Below, in pieces: positions 13,685 to 14,831 of a DNA stretch of 14,831 bases. The notes under the pieces are model-generated. The model had not been told where the DNA came from. It saw nothing but the letters and a program-made list of their open reading frames with translations, and ran no database searches. The stretch is from assembly GCA_964405375.1 (NCBI GenBank), contig CAYONQ010000072.1, forward strand, positions 1 through 14,831. Direction: 5' to 3'. Both the position numbers and the translations under genes were made by a program. The first letter of the stretch is position 1. Every line of letters begins with the position of its first letter. The DNA comes from CAYONQ01 sp964405375 (GTDB lineage Bacteria; Planctomycetota; Phycisphaerae; Sedimentisphaerales; Anaerobacaceae).

Positions 13685-14831
13685 TTGTTAGTTTGCTTGA
13701 AAGAGAAAATTTCCGACATAGTCGGCCAATACCGTGGTGATAACCTCAAGGCTCGCTGCGCGCGCAGCAGCTTTGTCTTGGGGATCGGGGCTTTCGTTGC
13801 CAAGTTCCTTGGGTTCGGGAGCAAGGTTGTCCTGACTCGGTTGCTCGTACCTCAGGAGATGGGGCTGATGGTGATGATAATTAGCCTCACAGCTTTGTTT
13901 GAAGTCCTCACAGAGGTAGGTATCAAGCAATCGGTCATTCAGCACAAAAACGGTGCCGACCCTGAATATCTTAACATGGCCTGGTGGTTTCAAGGCTTGC
14001 GAGGAATTGGACTGTATGCGGTTGCTTTCATCGTGGCACCATGGCTCTGTGAGTTCTATTTCCGCAGCAGCACCGAGGTGCTGACCCGTTATTCAATGGA
14101 AGAACTGACAATTCTGATTCGGGTGGCTTTTCTTAGCATACTTTTCAACGGATTTATCAGCCCGAAAGCACATGTATTGGAAAAGAAATTCAAGTTTGGC
14201 AGGGCGGTAGTAATAACGCAGGGCGGCTTTGTTTTAGGGACTTTTGTTACTATTATATTAGCTTTTGCGATAAGGAATGCTTGGGCGATAGTGATAGGAT
14301 TTACAGCGACCGGCTTTACCAGATGTTTGATGTCATATATTCTGTGTCCCTTCGTGCCAAGATTTGCTTATCATAGAGAAAGTTTCCATGGACTGTACCG
14401 TTTTGCGAGGGGGATGCTGGGCCTGCCTTTTCTGACGTATATCGCTTTTAACATCGATATACTGGTGGCCGGCAGGCTGGTTTCGGCGGGTTTAGTTGGC
14501 ATGTATGGAATGGCTTTAGTTTTGGCGCGGGCGCCGCAGGATCTTTTTAATCGTATTATTAATCCACTTTTATTACCTGCTTTTGCCGAAAAGCAGGATA
14601 ACAAACAAGCACTCTGCAAAGCCGTTCTAAAACTGACAAGAATAATAACAACAATAGGCATTCCCATGGTAGTCCTGGCAATAATGTTTAGTGAAATCAT
14701 AATATCTACAGTTTTTGGCGAGCAATATGGGGTCGTTGCAATTCCTTTTAGCCTGTTGTGTGTTTATGTTTTATTAATTATTCAATCTATAATCTTGAGT
14801 AATGTTTTTTTTGCTCTCGGACAACCGGAAA
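13685..14831 (+). CDS. Wzx-type polysaccharide flippase (MOP superfamily), 3' end outside window
   Basis: An open frame of 382 codons continues past the right edge. It reads as a Wzx/O-antigen-type polysaccharide exporter: an amphipathic N-terminus (LKARCARSSFVLGIGAFVAK), then FLGFGSKVVLTRLLVPQEMG, TEVGIKQSVIQHKNGADPEY, helix-rich stretches, ARGMLGLPFLTYIAFNIDIL and NPLLLPAFAEKQDN. Such flippases move undecaprenyl-linked glycans across the inner membrane. The start is not an ATG: a TGA (about 13664-13666) closes the frame upstream, and the best candidate is TTG 13685 with GAGG 5 nt before it; TTG 13697 is an alternative. It follows the methyltransferase by 89 bp in the same direction, consistent with one glycan operon. 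Family is secure; the substrate is unknown. Confidence 0.92.
   Translation, partial: MLVCLKEKISDIVGQYRGDNLKARCARSSFVLGIGAFVAKFLGFGSKVVLTRLLVPQEMGLMVMIISLTALFEVLTEVGIKQSVIQHKNGADPEYLNMAWWFQGLRGIGLYAVAFIVAPWLCEFYFRSSTEVLTRYSMEELTILIRVAFLSILFNGFISPKAHVLEKKFKFGRAVVITQGGFVLGTFVTIILAFAIRNAWAIVIGFTATGFTRCLMSYILCPFVPRFAYHRESFHGLYRFARGMLGLPFLTYIAFNIDILVAGRLVSAGLVGMYGMALVLARAPQDLFNRIINPLLLPAFAEKQDNKQALCKAVLKLTRIITTIGIPMVVLAIMFSEIIISTVFGEQYGVVAIPFSLLCVYVLLIIQSIILSNVFFALGQPE

Noticed and set aside
13688..13993. Minus-strand frame of 101 codons opposite the flippase N-terminus
   Set aside because: The plus-strand frame there reads as a Wzx flippase; the minus frame shows no family features.
1..14831. tRNA, rRNA, CRISPR array, insertion sequence or attachment sites
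   Set aside because: No cloverleaf, regularly spaced repeats with spacers, transposase motifs or terminal inverted repeats could be seen; the only tandem repeats are protein-domain repeats inside the large gene.

Overview
The window reads as a bacterial chromosome segment in two divergently transcribed blocks. The mix of features (a type II secretion operon, a very large beta-rich surface protein with a cysteine-type C-terminal sorting tail, an exosortase-associated EpsI protein and polysaccharide genes, with frequent GTG/TTG starts) suggests Planctomycetota, perhaps a Phycisphaerae-like lineage, but no marker gene here proves it.

Left block (1-10786, minus strand). In transcription order it holds: a 1510-residue secreted multidomain protein (10786-6254); a CPBP-family (glutamic-type) intramembrane protease (6260-5508) whose ATG overlaps the stop of the preceding gene in ATGCTAA; then gspC (5287-4394), gspD (4390-2387), gspE (2334-733) and the 5' two thirds of gspF (746 or 740 to beyond base 1). 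The large protein ends in Ala5-Ile-free Gly7-Cys, a hydrophobic segment and a basic tail. This is the layout of the cysteine-containing sorting signals (MYXO-, JDVT- and Synerg-CTERM type) that are thought to be cut by CPBP-family sorting proteases after type II export. So one cluster carries an apparent cargo, its candidate processing enzyme and its candidate secretion machine. This is the most interesting feature of the window.

Intergenic hub (10787-11460). On the minus side, upstream of the large gene, are a nine-base G run in the ribosome-binding position, a weak promoter-like pair and two TTGTACAT repeats 20 bp apart just upstream of it. On the plus side is a consensus promoter (TTGACA, 16 bp, TATAAT) followed by a leader of about 280 nt. 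The leader starts with a well-formed three-way-junction fold that resembles a degenerate c-di-GMP-I (GEMM) aptamer, followed by competing hairpins and a T8 run.

Right block (11461-14831, plus strand). It starts with an EpsI-family (DUF3485) protein with no exosortase gene beside it. A scar region follows, with a fragment of a fibronectin type III domain, a strong terminator and a short ORF that overlaps the next start. Then come an AT-rich SAM-dependent methyltransferase with an N-terminal zinc-ribbon-like cysteine set, and a Wzx-type polysaccharide flippase that runs off the right edge. This looks like the beginning of an exopolysaccharide or surface glycan locus. The left block would export and process surface proteins; the right block would build the surface polysaccharide that such proteins often associate with.
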